A DNA stretch of 7,802 nucleotides from an uncultured bacterium (GCA_947169755.1 CAMVQX010000075.1:1-7802), one strand, 5' to 3'; shown: positions 1 to 5,799, numbered from the stretch's first letter. Program-made: numbers and translations. The notes: generated by a model from the letters alone, not told the origin.

Positions 1-209
1 TTTAAAGATTTTTCAATTAAGATAGCGCCAACGTAATTTAATATGATAGTCATAAGCATTATTGCGAGGTATTTGGGTTCTCCCCAAGCGTAAAATATAA
101 TGCTGGCTGCTAATAAAATAGGATTGTGCAATTCCTTTTTTGTAACAAGGTATAGAAACAAAAGAATTGGTAAAAATACATATATAAAAGTCATTGAAGA
201 AAATAGCAC
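1..209 (-). CDS. MBOAT-family O-acyltransferase, AlgI/DltB type (partial; N-terminal 69 codons)
   Basis: Only the N-terminus lies in the window; the gene runs off the left edge. The translation begins (V/M)LFSSMTFIYVFLPILLF and contains FYAWGEPKYLAIM about residue 42 onward. This is the usual start of AlgI-like MBOAT proteins: a first membrane span, then the conserved F-Y-[AG]-W-G-[ED]-P-K-Y segment. Members of this family are polytopic inner-membrane proteins that pass acetyl groups to the outside for O-acetylation of polysaccharides. The start is GTG at 207-209, chosen because a strong AAGGAGGG site lies 6 nt upstream; the next in-frame ATG, five codons on, is too far from it. The GTG shares one base with the TAG stop of the upstream DHHW gene (TAGTG), so the two are probably translationally coupled. 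The family call is secure. The acceptor polymer is unknown, and the catalytic His region is outside the window. Confidence 0.88.
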   Translation of the reverse strand, partial: MLFSSMTFIYVFLPILLFLYLVTKKELHNPILLAASIIFYAWGEPKYLAIMLMTIILNYVGAILIEKSL

Positions 210-1570
210 TATTGACCCTCCTTGTGACTAAACTTGTTTGGGTATAAATTTAAAAGTTGGTTTATATATGCAGTTTGCATATTAAGTATTAAAATATCAG
301 GTTGGTAACTATCTATGGCATTTCTGTATGTATTAAGTATCATATGACGGTCATTATCATAATATCTCGCTGTGTATTTAAAGCTGTACGGCAAAAATTC
401 AACTAAATTTGCACCAAATGAGTTTGCGATTAATAATACCTTCTTATCTAACCCATTTGGATAATAAAATTGGTTGTCTTGTATAGAATTAAATCCTATT
501 TCTATAATTGGGGCAAATTTGGCATTTGTCTCTAGTTTATCCCTGTTTGGATTTTTGTAATAAAGGTAAGGTGTATCTAAAATATTTTTACTGTATCTTT
601 TTTTAGATAATCCTAAATGACGGAAAGTTTGTCCTTCATTAAACTTTCTGTCCCACCATTCTGAGACTCTGTTGTCATAATACTTTTCAAGAGAATTTTC
701 TTGTAAAACAGGTACAGAAGGAAAATCTTTTTTTATTTCTTTCATTAGTTCATAATAGCTGGCGTATGCACCTTTTTTAGTCCAATGGTGATCTGTTTTG
801 AAATAAACGGGTGTTTCTTTGTTAGCTTCCTTCATTGCAGCTTTTGGATATATAATATTTGTGTTTGTATTTAATTTTAAGTAATCGATTATTTCGTCTG
901 CTGGATCTGCTTCGTAATTTCTTTTGTCAGCTAGAGGGTAATCGAAAAATTCAGCTTGTCGTGGAATAATAAGTAAGTATAACTTTATATTTTTGTCATT
1001 GCAAAATCTTTGAAGTTTATTTATATTGTTAGCGTATTCATTCAAAATTTGTTGTTTGTTTTTCGCAATTTCTTTTGCACCATAATAGCTTTCTCTGTAG
1101 AATAAATGCCCTTTTTTATAATAAGTAATTTTTTTATTTCCGCAATATGTGGTATTAAGACTGCAGTCAATAGTAACTTTCCATCTAATCATATTTTTTC
1201 TTAAATTAAATCTGTCTTCAAACCATTCGTTAAATTCTTTTCCGTAACTCATATTTAATTTATGGTTATTTATAAATTTAGCTTTTTTAGCTAGGTAGCG
1301 ATTTTCACCTTGTGCTTTTTTAGCTTTTGAAATATGTGAGCCCGGAATACAGAGCAAAATAAAGAATATTAATAAAAATATAATATCTATTCTCGAATTA
1401 TTTTTTACTGTCTTAAAATCAGCAATATAATCAGTAATTTTGTATGATAACAAAAATGATAAAATCATTATTGAAATAAAAATCAATGCCGAAGTATGAT
1501 GCCATAGTTTGTACGTTCCGACTACTGCTCCCGCAGTTAATAGTACTGCTATAATTGTTCTTTTCTTCAT
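209..1570 (-). CDS. DHHW / AlgJ-AlgX-like SGNH-fold protein, probable polysaccharide O-acetylation factor
   Basis: A 453-residue protein with three hydrophobic stretches at the N-terminus (about residues 5-20, 28-43 and 61-77), then a large domain predicted outside the membrane. Family marks are a G-H-L-F-Y segment (about 154-158), the DHHW motif at 260-263 in a TDHHWTKKGAY context, and a late ANSFG block at 382-386 where the family usually has G-D-S-[FY]. In AlgJ/AlgX relatives the Ser and the DHHW Asp/His form an SGNH-hydrolase-like catalytic set that handles acetyl groups for exopolysaccharide. Here Ser384 is kept, but the preceding Asp is Asn383. The next gene, an MBOAT acyltransferase, is its usual partner and supports the role. 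Start: ATG at 1568-1570 with a modest AGGG-type site upstream and a good promoter at 1625-1652. The family is confident; the substrate is unknown. Confidence 0.85.
   Translation of the reverse strand: MKKRTIIAVLLTAGAVVGTYKLWHHTSALIFISIMILSFLLSYKITDYIADFKTVKNNSRIDIIFLLIFFILLCIPGSHISKAKKAQGENRYLAKKAKFINNHKLNMSYGKEFNEWFEDRFNLRKNMIRWKVTIDCSLNTTYCGNKKITYYKKGHLFYRESYYGAKEIAKNKQQILNEYANNINKLQRFCNDKNIKLYLLIIPRQAEFFDYPLADKRNYEADPADEIIDYLKLNTNTNIIYPKAAMKEANKETPVYFKTDHHWTKKGAYASYYELMKEIKKDFPSVPVLQENSLEKYYDNRVSEWWDRKFNEGQTFRHLGLSKKRYSKNILDTPYLYYKNPNRDKLETNAKFAPIIEIGFNSIQDNQFYYPNGLDKKVLLIANSFGANLVEFLPYSFKYTARYYDNDRHMILNTYRNAIDSYQPDILILNMQTAYINQLLNLYPNKFSHKEGQ
216..223 (-). promoter_or_regulatory. Shine-Dalgarno site for the MBOAT gene
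   Basis: On the minus strand AAGGAGGG lies 6 nt before the GTG at 207-209, inside the last codons of the upstream DHHW gene. It is the strongest ribosome-binding site in the window and decides the GTG start. Confidence 0.75.
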
Positions 1571-1624
1571 TCTTTACCCTACTCTATATAAAAATATTTA
1601 AACTTTATTAATAGTTGCATGATA

Positions 1625-1652
1625 ATTATATCTGTTAATAAAAAATATGCAA
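1625..1652 (-). promoter_or_regulatory. Sigma-70-like promoter for the DHHW-MBOAT operon
   Basis: On the minus strand TTGCAT (1647-1652), a 16-nt spacer and a perfect TATAAT (1625-1630) lie upstream of the DHHW start, predicting a 5' leader of about 45-50 nt. The gap 1571-1725 also separates this gene from the divergent acetyltransferase at 1726. Confidence 0.6.
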
Positions 1653-1659
1653 AAGTAAA

Positions 1660-1688
1660 TTGTTTCCAAATTTCCTATCTGCTGTATT
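1660..1688 (+). promoter_or_regulatory. Possible promoter for the forward acetyltransferase
   Basis: TTGTTT (1660-1665), a 17-nt spacer and TGTATT (1683-1688) form a weak sigma-70-like pair. A competing -10-like TATTCT at 1717-1722 sits only 3 nt before the ATG and would point to a leaderless or nearly leaderless message. The sequence alone does not decide between them. Confidence 0.3.
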
Positions 1689-1725
1689 TTATTTTTTAAT
1701 ATTTTGTTTATGTTAGTATTCTATT

Positions 1726-2292
1726 ATGATAGATGTTGATGAATTTCGCAAAATAATGGCAAGAGGTGAACCGGTTGAGGGAGAGATGCTAAAGACTTTT
1801 CATCGTTTAAGTCAAGAAGCATTGAAAATTACCGTGGAAATAAATAACAAATACCATACTGAAGTTGAAATTGTTGATTTGTTTTCAAAATTAACAGGCA
1901 GAAAGGTTGACAAATCATTCAGGTTATTTCCTCCGTTTCATACTGATTGCGGAAAGAATATAAAAGTAGGCAAAAATGTTTTTATCAATTCTTGTTGTAA
2001 ATTTCAAGACCAAGGCGGGATTGAAATAGGAGATGGTGTATTAATCGGACATAATGTAACATTAGCTACGCTAAATCATGACGAAAGACCGAATTTTAGA
2101 CAGAACATTTATCCCAAACCAATTAAAATAGGGAATAATGTCTGGATTGGTTCTAATGCAACAATTTTGCAAGGCGTAACTATAGAGGATGGCGCAATAA
2201 TCGGGGCAAATGCTCTTGTAACAAAAGATGTCCCTAAAAATACTATTGTAGCAGGTGTCCCTGCCAAAATTATCAGACAAGTAAATTTATGA
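1726..2292 (+). CDS. Left-handed beta-helix (hexapeptide-repeat) acetyltransferase, Maa/LacA/NodL-like
   Basis: The protein has 188 residues. Residues 1-60 are a helical lead-in, followed from about residue 76 by repeated [IV]-G-x-x-[VA]-x-[IL] hexapeptides (IKVGKNVFI, IEIGDGVLIG, IKIGNNVWIG, VTIEDGAIIG) typical of the left-handed beta-helix acyltransferases that use acetyl-CoA. His118 in LNHDERPN occupies the place of the catalytic His of this group. NNVWIGSNATILQGV and the C-terminal VAGVPAKIIRQ are standard for the maltose/galactoside/NodL branch. The protein is cytoplasmic and acetylates a sugar hydroxyl or a similar acceptor; the substrate cannot be read from the sequence. The ATG at 1726 has no visible Shine-Dalgarno site. 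The gene ends 4 nt from the convergent acetyltransferase at 2297 with no terminator between them. The two transferases differ clearly in sequence, so they are not a recent duplication. Confidence 0.85.
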   Translation: MIDVDEFRKIMARGEPVEGEMLKTFHRLSQEALKITVEINNKYHTEVEIVDLFSKLTGRKVDKSFRLFPPFHTDCGKNIKVGKNVFINSCCKFQDQGGIEIGDGVLIGHNVTLATLNHDERPNFRQNIYPKPIKIGNNVWIGSNATILQGVTIEDGAIIGANALVTKDVPKNTIVAGVPAKIIRQVNL

Positions 2293-2296
2293 TATA

Positions 2297-2854
2297 TTAC
2301 TCATTTTGTTTCTTTATGACTTTAGCCGGAGCTCCTGCAACAACGCAATTAGCTTGAATATCCTTTGTTACAACAGAGCCTGCACCAATTACAACGTTGT
2401 TTCCTACCGTTACACCTGATAAAATTGTAACGCTGCCGCCTATCCACACATCATTTCCAATTTTTATAGGTCTTGCAAATTCAAGCCCTTTGTTTCGGGT
2501 CTCAACATCAAGAGGATGCTCGGCAGTATAAAAATTGCAATTCGGTCCAATAAAAACATTATCACCAAATTCAACTTTTGCACAATCTAAAATTGTTAAA
2601 TTATGATTTGAATAAAAATTGTCGCCTATTTCTATGTTATAACCATAATCACAAACAAATGGCTGCTCAATAAAATATTTATTTCCGACTTTACCTAATA
2701 TCTGTCTTATTAAAGAGTTTCTTTGTTCAAATTTGTCATAATCCAAATTGTTATATTTTTGGCATAAAGTTTTACATTTTATACGTTCATCTTTTAAAGT
2801 TTTATTATCTGCATTATACAATTCACTATTTAACATTTTTTCTTTTTCGGTCAT
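2297..2854 (-). CDS. Maltose/galactoside O-acetyltransferase-like hexapeptide transferase
   Basis: The protein has 185 residues, the usual length of Maa/LacA. The N-terminus MTEKEKMLNSELYNA matches the characteristic Mac domain opening (K-M-L-x-x-x-x-Y-x-A). It is followed by hexapeptide repeats (IEIGDNFY, VEFGDNVFIG, IKIGNDVWIGG, VTVGNNVVIGAG). The catalytic His113 lies in YTAEHPLD, and the C-terminus has the usual VVAGAPAKVIK. The family transfers acetyl from acetyl-CoA to the 6-OH of glucose, maltose or galactosides in the cytoplasm and is often viewed as a sugar-detoxifying step. It lies 24 nt downstream of the flavodoxin-family gene in the same orientation with no promoter evident, so the two are likely co-transcribed. 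A short GGAG lies about 12 nt before the ATG. Its 3' end meets the forward acetyltransferase 4 nt away. The exact sugar is uncertain. Confidence 0.88.
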   Translation of the reverse strand: MTEKEKMLNSELYNADNKTLKDERIKCKTLCQKYNNLDYDKFEQRNSLIRQILGKVGNKYFIEQPFVCDYGYNIEIGDNFYSNHNLTILDCAKVEFGDNVFIGPNCNFYTAEHPLDVETRNKGLEFARPIKIGNDVWIGGSVTILSGVTVGNNVVIGAGSVVTKDIQANCVVAGAPAKVIKKQNE

Positions 2855-2878
2855 TTAAATTTAACGCTCCGCTTTTAT

Positions 2879-3418
2879 TTAAAATATACTTTTACCTAAT
2901 TCATACGCTTGATTTGGATATTCGGTTTGTTTTAAATGCTCAACACTTTCAATGCCTATTGCGTTTACAATTCCAGCGTTTTCAATATTTAACCAATTTA
3001 AAATTGCTTGATAATTATTATTCAAAACATCTTTTACTTCTGCAACAGGTGAATGTTGAACCGAAATTAAAACTGCTTTATTTTTCTTTTCTCTTAAAAT
3101 CGGGTCGATACTGTAAAATCTATCAATAACCTTCTTTATTGTGGATGTCATCTCAAAATAGTATATTGGTGTAACAAATGCTATAACATCCGAATCTAAA
3201 AGATGCTCTCTTAGTTCAACAAAATCGTCTTTATGAATACAAGGTTTTGAACCCATTGCGCAAGCATTACAAGCTATACAATTTTTAACATCCGAATGTG
3301 CGGAATCAAAACGATAAATTTCGTGACCGTTTTCTTTTGCACCGCGAATAAATTCATCTGCTAAATAATTTGATGTCCCATTTTTGCGTGGACTTCCCGT
3401 AATAACTGTTATTTTCAT
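2879..3418 (-). CDS. Flavodoxin-family NAD(P)H-dependent oxidoreductase (FMN reductase fold) with Cys-rich segment
   Basis: A cytoplasmic protein of 179 residues. The N-terminus MKITVITGSPRKNGTSNYLA carries the FMN-phosphate loop G-S-P-R-x-x-G-x-[ST] of the NADPH-dependent FMN reductase family. Residues 47-60 hold four cysteines (CIACNAC plus C60), the pattern of the iron-sulfur-flavoprotein-like subgroup; whether a cluster is bound cannot be told from this. The TPIYYFEMTSTIKKVIDRFY region (about 83-102) is the second conserved flavin-contact and dimer region. Such enzymes reduce small quinones, nitro compounds or metals with FMN. The start is well supported by AAGGAGAG six nt before the ATG. 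It leads a two-gene unit with the maltose-type acetyltransferase. A 12-bp palindrome (TATAAGTTTATA, 3451-3462) lies 33 nt upstream and might be an operator. The specific electron acceptor is unknown. Confidence 0.88.
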   Translation of the reverse strand: MKITVITGSPRKNGTSNYLADEFIRGAKENGHEIYRFDSAHSDVKNCIACNACAMGSKPCIHKDDFVELREHLLDSDVIAFVTPIYYFEMTSTIKKVIDRFYSIDPILREKKNKAVLISVQHSPVAEVKDVLNNNYQAILNWLNIENAGIVNAIGIESVEHLKQTEYPNQAYELGKSIF

Positions 3419-3457
3419 ATTTACTCTCCTTGAATATTTTATAATAATACTATAAGT

Positions 3458-3614
3458 TTATACTTCAGCTTCAATTTTGAATATCACAGGGCGAAGACCG
3501 TCATTACAAGGACATATTGCAACACCGGGTTTTCTTATCCAATCGCCGTAATAAAAAAGCTTTTTTGTGCTCCGCCATGTGCAAGTGTAAAAACATATTG
3601 ATAAATTTTTTCAT
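3458..3614 (-). pseudogene. Frameshifted, truncated relic of a TIGR04076-family protein
   Basis: On the minus strand one frame reads YVFTLAHGGAQKSFF and, after a +1 shift, the next frame reads YYGDWIRKPGVAICPCNDG followed by LRPVIFKIEAEV and a TAA at 3458-3460. Together these resemble the C-terminal half of the small TIGR04076 proteins (Y-V-x-T-L-x-H-G-G ... W-x-x-x-x-[GT]-x-A-I-x-C-C-x-D-G-x-R-P-V-x-F-K-I-E). The family's N-terminal half is missing. The break falls in a run of six T (minus strand) next to a run of six A. An ATG at 3612-3614, preceded by GAGGAAAT and by TATAAT (3634-3639), opens a third frame. Adding one A to the A6 run after this ATG and one T to the later T6 run would give a continuous frame of about 52 codons. 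Two homopolymer indels suggest either real decay or assembly error. The function of the family is unknown; identification is from memory of the motif. Confidence 0.55.
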
Positions 3615-3633
3615 GAATATTTCCTCTAACTCT

Positions 3634-3639
3634 ATTATA
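3634..3639 (-). promoter_or_regulatory. -10 box (TATAAT) upstream of the TIGR04076 relic
   Basis: A perfect TATAAT on the minus strand lies 19 nt upstream of the ATG at 3612-3614, with a GAGG Shine-Dalgarno-like stretch between. No convincing -35 box is seen. Confidence 0.3.
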
Positions 3640-3726
3640 AAACAAATAGTTATAATAATTAAAATTTACAGTTTAATTTAGTGCTATCATATTTAAAATG
3701 GGACGTGGCTTGATAAAACAGTATGA

Positions 3727-3909
3727 GCTATATCGTTAAATGCACTTTTAGCAAATGAATTATCTGTAGTATTTGAAGATAAAGATAAAGCAAGAGAAAC
3801 ATTAAATAGGGTGCGTGATTTTATAAAAAACAATAAGACAATTTATTGCTCAACACATTGCCCTGAAGGGTATTTGAATGTTGAACAGCATAAATTTGTT
3901 GAATTATAA
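3727..3909 (+). pseudogene. C-terminal relic resembling a metallo-beta-lactamase-fold hydrolase
   Basis: The plus-strand frame between a TGA at 3724-3726 and a TAA at 3907-3909 gives 60 codons that read like genuine protein: LSVVFEDKDKARETLNRVRD, then TIYCSTHCPEGY, then a short acidic tail. The pattern 'F-x-D-K-x-x-A-x-x-[ST]-L-x-x-[LV]-R ... I-Y-x-S-T-H-x-P-E-G-Y' resembles the end of MBL-fold hydrolases, where a late His sits at the metal site. No start codon with a ribosome-binding site is present and the frame is closed upstream. The metal-binding H-x-H-x-D-H part is absent, so the gene is dead or cut down to its tail. It faces the permease operon tail to tail, with the hairpin at 3935-3969 between. 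That it is coding-derived is likely; the family name is tentative. Confidence 0.42.
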
Positions 3910-3934
3910 GGGAAATAATGCAATTGTTTAATAA

Positions 3935-3969
3935 TTTGCAGGGAGTTGTAATTTACAACTCCCTGCAAA
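3935..3969. terminator. Perfect 16-bp hairpin, probable (bidirectional) terminator
   Basis: A 16-base arm at 3935-3950 (TTTGCAGGGAGTTGTA) is followed by a 3-nt loop (ATT) and its exact reverse complement at 3954-3969. It sits 8 nt after the stop of the 50-residue membrane protein on the minus strand and 25 nt after the stop of the plus-strand relic, where a terminator shared by convergent units would be placed. The downstream tracts (ATTATTAAAC on minus, ATTGATTATT on plus) are T-rich but not a clean U-run. Confidence 0.6.
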
Positions 3970-3977
3970 ATTGATTA

Positions 3978-4130
3978 TTAGCTGCCAATAAATTTAGATA
4001 TAATATACATTACAATCATTGTTATTACCATAAAAATCATTGAAGCTAAAACTCCGGTGCCGGAGGCATTTGAATAATGTTCTCTATTATTTTCTTCGTT
4101 AATATTATTTATTTTATTATTATGTTCCAT
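3978..4130 (-). CDS. 50-residue single-span membrane protein of unknown function
   Basis: This small gene reads MEHNNKINNINEEN, then a short Gly/Ser-rich hinge (NASGTGVLAS, about 21-30), then one membrane span (about 28-48, MIFMVITMIVMYIISKFI) and ends in GS before TAA. The hydrophilic, Asn- and Glu-rich N-terminus followed by a C-terminal span is typical of tiny bitopic proteins. The start is supported by an AAGGAAA site 7 nt before the ATG. It begins 14 nt after the stop of the permease gene and is followed by the strong hairpin at 3935-3969, so it is the last gene of the gamma-subunit/permease operon. I do not recognise a family. Its position suggests a small accessory subunit of the permease, which is inference only. 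Confidence 0.72.
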   Translation of the reverse strand: MEHNNKINNINEENNREHYSNASGTGVLASMIFMVITMIVMYIISKFIGS

Positions 4131-4144
4131 TTTATATTTCCTTT

Positions 4145-5464
4145 TCATATCAAAAATATTAAATATATATACATTGTGCTTATTGCAAGTGAAATTCCGA
4201 CAACTATCAGACCGTATTTCATAAATTGCATAAATTTAATCGGGTGTCCGAATTTTGCAGAATTTTCACTAACAATAACATTAGCAGCGGCTCCAATCAT
4301 TGTCATATTACCGCCAAGACAAGCGCCTAATGATAAGCACCACCAAAGAGGAATAGTATAATTTACTCCCATTGTTTTTTGTATTTCTACAAGCATTGGG
4401 GACATTGTTGCTGTATATGGAATGTTATCTATTATACCGGATATTATCCCTGATGCCCAAAGAATCAACATCGATGTGGCAGTCTGAGAGCCTTGTGTGA
4501 TTTTTAGTATCCATTCTGCCATAAGTTTAATACCGCCTGATGCTTCAACACCGCCAATTATTATAAATAAGCCGATAAAGAAAAATATTGTATTCCATTC
4601 GACATCCTTTAATATTTCTGTCGGTTTTTCAAATAACAACAATATACTTGCACCAACCATTGCCGCTACACAGGTTTCAATATGTGTAATATCGTGAGTT
4701 ACAAACCCCAATATTACCAAACCTAACACAACAATAGAACGAATCATTAAACCTTTGTCCGTTATGGTTTTTGAATTATCAATATTAATAACTTCCTGCA
4801 TTTTTTCTTTTGAGGTTTTTAAATTTTTTCTGAATATAAAAATCAGAAATATGGTTACAGCAAATAGAATTATTGCAATAACAGGTGTTAAGACTTTAAT
4901 AAAATCCATAAATGACAATCCTGCTGCACTTCCGATAATGATATTCGGAGGATCTCCGATTAAAGTAGCCGTTCCACCGATATTAGAGGCAAATACTTCC
5001 CCTAATAAAAAAGGTATCGGATTAATATCTAATTTTTTAGCAACAAAGAAAGTAATCGGCATAATCAAGATAACTGTTGTAACATTATCTAAAAATGCAC
5101 TCGTTACTGCCGTAAAAATTGCTAAGACTGCAAAAATGGCAATAGGTTTTCCTTTTGTCATTTTTAAGAGTTCATTAGCAATCCAATTGAACATACCGCT
5201 TTTAGTTGAAATATTAACTATTATCATCATAGATACAAGTAAAAATATTACGTTAAAATCAATAAAATTCACAAAATAATGCGGATTTAAAACATCGCCA
5301 ATCATTTTATGCTGACTAACTAATCCTAATAACAAAGTTATTCCTGCTCCGAGCAGTGCAATAGTAACCTTTGGTATTTTTTCCAATGCAATAAAAATGT
5401 ATGAAATTATAAGTAGTGAAGCAGATATTGCAACACAATTTTGAGAAATAAAACTTGCTAACAT
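4145..5464 (-). CDS. ArsB/NhaD-superfamily permease, P-protein (SLC13-like) type
   Basis: A 439-residue polytopic membrane protein, the usual length, with around 10-12 hydrophobic spans in two halves that repeat the same motif. The first half has AFLDNVTTV (123-131) and NIGGTATLIGDPPN (161-174); the second has IIDNIPYTATM (344-354) and GACLGGNMTMIGAAANV (380-396). These paired 'DN' and 'GG-x-T-x-I-G' loops are typical of the P-permease branch of the ion-transporter superfamily (human OCA2-like, ArsB and NhaD relatives). Bacterial members carry anions or exchange Na+/H+; the substrate here is unknown. The ATG at 5462-5464 starts 3 nt after the stop of the OadG-like gene, with only a weak AAAGG upstream, so translational coupling is likely. 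It is followed 14 nt later by a 50-residue membrane protein. A true arsenite pump is less likely, as no ars genes are nearby. Confidence 0.87.
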   Translation of the reverse strand: MLASFISQNCVAISASLLIISYIFIALEKIPKVTIALLGAGITLLLGLVSQHKMIGDVLNPHYFVNFIDFNVIFLLVSMMIIVNISTKSGMFNWIANELLKMTKGKPIAIFAVLAIFTAVTSAFLDNVTTVILIMPITFFVAKKLDINPIPFLLGEVFASNIGGTATLIGDPPNIIIGSAAGLSFMDFIKVLTPVIAIILFAVTIFLIFIFRKNLKTSKEKMQEVINIDNSKTITDKGLMIRSIVVLGLVILGFVTHDITHIETCVAAMVGASILLLFEKPTEILKDVEWNTIFFFIGLFIIIGGVEASGGIKLMAEWILKITQGSQTATSMLILWASGIISGIIDNIPYTATMSPMLVEIQKTMGVNYTIPLWWCLSLGACLGGNMTMIGAAANVIVSENSAKFGHPIKFMQFMKYGLIVVGISLAISTMYIYLIFLI

Positions 5465-5467
5465 TTT

Positions 5468-5707
5468 TTATATTACCTTTGTCCTTTCCCTTATAGCAAC
5501 GGCAATAGCAAGAGCAATTTCAGATTTGTCATCTTGCTTTTTCTGTTGGATATTTTTTTCTTCAGGTACTGGTTCAGGGAAATATTTGTTTATGATTTCA
5601 ATTATTTTTGTTGTAATCTTCATTGCAACAATCATAATGGCCAAGAAAACAAATACTGTTGCCATACCGATTACCATAACGATAATCCCGATATTCAAAT
5701 TTTCCAT
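5468..5707 (-). CDS. OadG-like gamma subunit of a Na+-pumping decarboxylase (OAD_gamma family)
   Basis: The protein has 79 residues: MENLNIGIIVMVIGMATVFVFL forms one membrane span (about 6-28). A Pro-rich, charged linker (PEPVPEE about 44-50, then Lys/Gln/Asp) follows, and a short amphipathic end reads EIALAIAVAIRE. This is the layout of OAD_gamma proteins, including the 'G-[ML]-x-x-V-F-x-x-L' span and the C-terminal 'A-I-A-x-A-I' stretch. In the classical complex the gamma subunit anchors the biotin-dependent alpha to the Na+-translocating beta subunit. The frame is open to 5767, but the ATG at 5705-5707 is chosen because AAGGAG lies 9 nt before it and the extra 20 residues do not look like the family. 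No alpha or beta subunit is present in the window; instead a P-permease follows 3 nt downstream. Whether it serves a decarboxylase encoded elsewhere or the permease is open. Confidence 0.78.
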   Translation of the reverse strand: MENLNIGIIVMVIGMATVFVFLAIMIVAMKITTKIIEIINKYFPEPVPEEKNIQQKKQDDKSEIALAIAVAIRERTKVI

Positions 5708-5716
5708 TATGAGTTT

Positions 5717-5722
5717 CTCCTT
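5717..5722 (-). promoter_or_regulatory. Shine-Dalgarno site that sets the OadG-like start
   Basis: AAGGAG on the minus strand, 9 nt before the ATG at 5705-5707. The earlier in-frame ATG at 5767 has no such site. Confidence 0.65.
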
Positions 5723-5799
5723 AAAATTATTCATTACAAAATTCGTGCATTTTAATTTAAAATACACTTACGATTTTTTGTTAGTTAGAAGTTACTCAA

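Larger units (their letters stand above)
3419..3977. other. Degraded region without an intact gene
   Basis: This 559-base stretch has no intact reading frame of convincing coding character. It contains two recognisable gene relics on opposite strands (described separately), a perfect hairpin at 3935-3969 and, between the relics at 3615-3726, AT-rich sequence with a TATAAT box (minus strand, 3634-3639). I see no insertion sequence, integrase or direct repeats that would explain the decay. Confidence 0.6.

Noticed and set aside
2071..2280. Minus-strand 69-codon ORF
   Set aside because: It is antisense to the hexapeptide acetyltransferase, has no ribosome-binding site and an unlikely composition; a shadow frame.
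2914..3129. Plus-strand 71-codon ORF
   Set aside because: Antisense to the flavodoxin-family gene; no start signals or recognisable motifs.
4077..5279. Three plus-strand ORFs (4077-4361, 4497-4697, 4755-5279) with hydrophobic stretches
   Set aside because: They lie antisense to the well-supported permease and micro-protein; their hydrophobicity arises from the complementary codons of membrane spans. Even the 174-codon frame has no family-like motif.
4145..5464. Arsenite efflux pump (ArsB) identity for the permease
   Set aside because: The superfamily is right, but the motifs fit the P-permease branch and no arsR, arsC or arsA lies nearby.
5708..5767. N-terminal extension of the OadG-like protein (20 extra residues)
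   Set aside because: No ribosome-binding site at the upstream ATG, while AAGGAG precedes the ATG at 5705-5707.
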